Source of the DNA: Gymnogyps californianus
Lineage: Eukaryota > Chordata > Aves > Accipitriformes > Cathartidae
Reading direction: 5' to 3'
Assembly: GCF_018139145.2 (NCBI RefSeq)
Contig: NC_059481.1
Location: 9,908,368-9,972,367, forward strand
DNA length: 64,000 nt
Below the pieces are notes generated by a model, which saw nothing but the letters and a program-made list of their open reading frames with translations, ran no database searches and was not told the origin of the DNA. A program made the position numbers and the translations under genes. The number at the start of each line of letters is the position of its first letter. Position 1 is the stretch's first letter. Positions 63,810 through 64,000 of the stretch are shown here, piece after piece.

Positions 63810-63831
63810 CTTTTACAGAGAGAAGTTCCAT
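63810..63831 (-). CDS. UNC13C: C2A-type UNC13C transcript, exon 1 coding part (start codon)
   Basis: ATG at 63831-63829 with G at -3 and G at +4 is a strong start context. The frame encodes MELLSVK plus the first base of Val8, ending at a consensus donor (AAAG then GTAAGT at 63809). Munc13-1 and ubMunc13-2 begin MSLLCV(G/R) and are also cut after seven codons plus one base before the VKK motif. An in-frame TAA at 63882-63880 closes the frame upstream, so this is the true N-terminus. The transcript is a different first exon from the giant-exon form 61 kb downstream. Confidence 0.93.
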
Positions 63832-64000
63832 TCCAGTAGAAAAATATTTTAAAGAACATAAATTGAAATTAAGCTTTTTTTAGAAACGAGAAAAAATTAG
63901 TTTGGCTTGAAGACTAAATTACTCTTTTCCTCCTGTTTCCTCACTGCAAGTGTGTTTCGCTTTTCCTGCATGCTCCTCCCATGTTTCACATGGAGGAAAG
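63832..64000 (-). promoter_or_regulatory. 5' leader / possible promoter-proximal region of the C2A-type transcript
   Basis: Sequence immediately upstream of exon 1 on the minus strand, with an in-frame stop at 63882-63880. There is no CpG island, and no clear TATA box or initiator that I would commit to. A weak acceptor-like TTTCT-A7-G near 63875 means a further noncoding exon beyond the right edge is possible. Confidence 0.35.

Overview
The window is AT-rich vertebrate nuclear DNA, almost certainly from a bird. It carries a bird-type solo LTR (40.0-40.9 kb), an old CR1 LINE 3' end (22.6 kb) and a gene whose protein matches vertebrate UNC13C (Munc13-3). Everything I can call as coding lies on the minus strand and reads as the 5' part of that one gene, transcribed from right to left. 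There is no bacterial-style gene content, and nearly all open frames of 60-150 codons are chance frames in introns.

Left edge (1-2,488): the giant first coding exon of the classical UNC13C transcript, 829 intact codons running off the window. It encodes the Munc13-3-specific N-terminus, including a coiled coil followed by a segment that looks like the RRM-type domain of LINE-1 ORF1 proteins. Just upstream are an in-frame stop, a 32-codon upstream frame and a plausible 3' splice site. A CpG island with a CTCF-like site at 15.5 kb is the best candidate for the promoter of this transcript.

Right part (26.6-63.8 kb): a second set of small exons on the same strand, which I assembled from splice signals, phases and protein similarity. 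Six exons (63,831-63,810; 62,486-62,457; 59,007-58,908; 55,177-55,060; 53,339-53,216; 50,045-49,910) join in frame. They encode a protein that begins MELLSVKVKK and is collinear, without gaps over the C2A core, with the N-terminal C2A domain of Munc13-1 and ubMunc13-2. A seventh exon (26,712-26,646) encodes a match to the start of the Munc13 calmodulin-binding motif. Munc13-3 is classically described as lacking a C2A domain, so this is the main result: an upstream promoter and an intact C2A-type N-terminus for UNC13C, parallel to the ub/brain isoform pair of UNC13B. How this transcript ends is not settled inside the window. It may skip the giant exon and join the shared MUN-domain exons beyond the left edge, or it may end at an early stop (candidate last exon at 11.2 kb).

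The rest is intron: a minus-oriented ERV solo LTR, a GC-rich unclassified repeat with a 97-bp internal duplication (37.9-38.4 kb), a MIR-like relic, homopolymer tracts and several short perfect palindromes. I saw no tRNA, rRNA, CRISPR array or second protein-coding gene.
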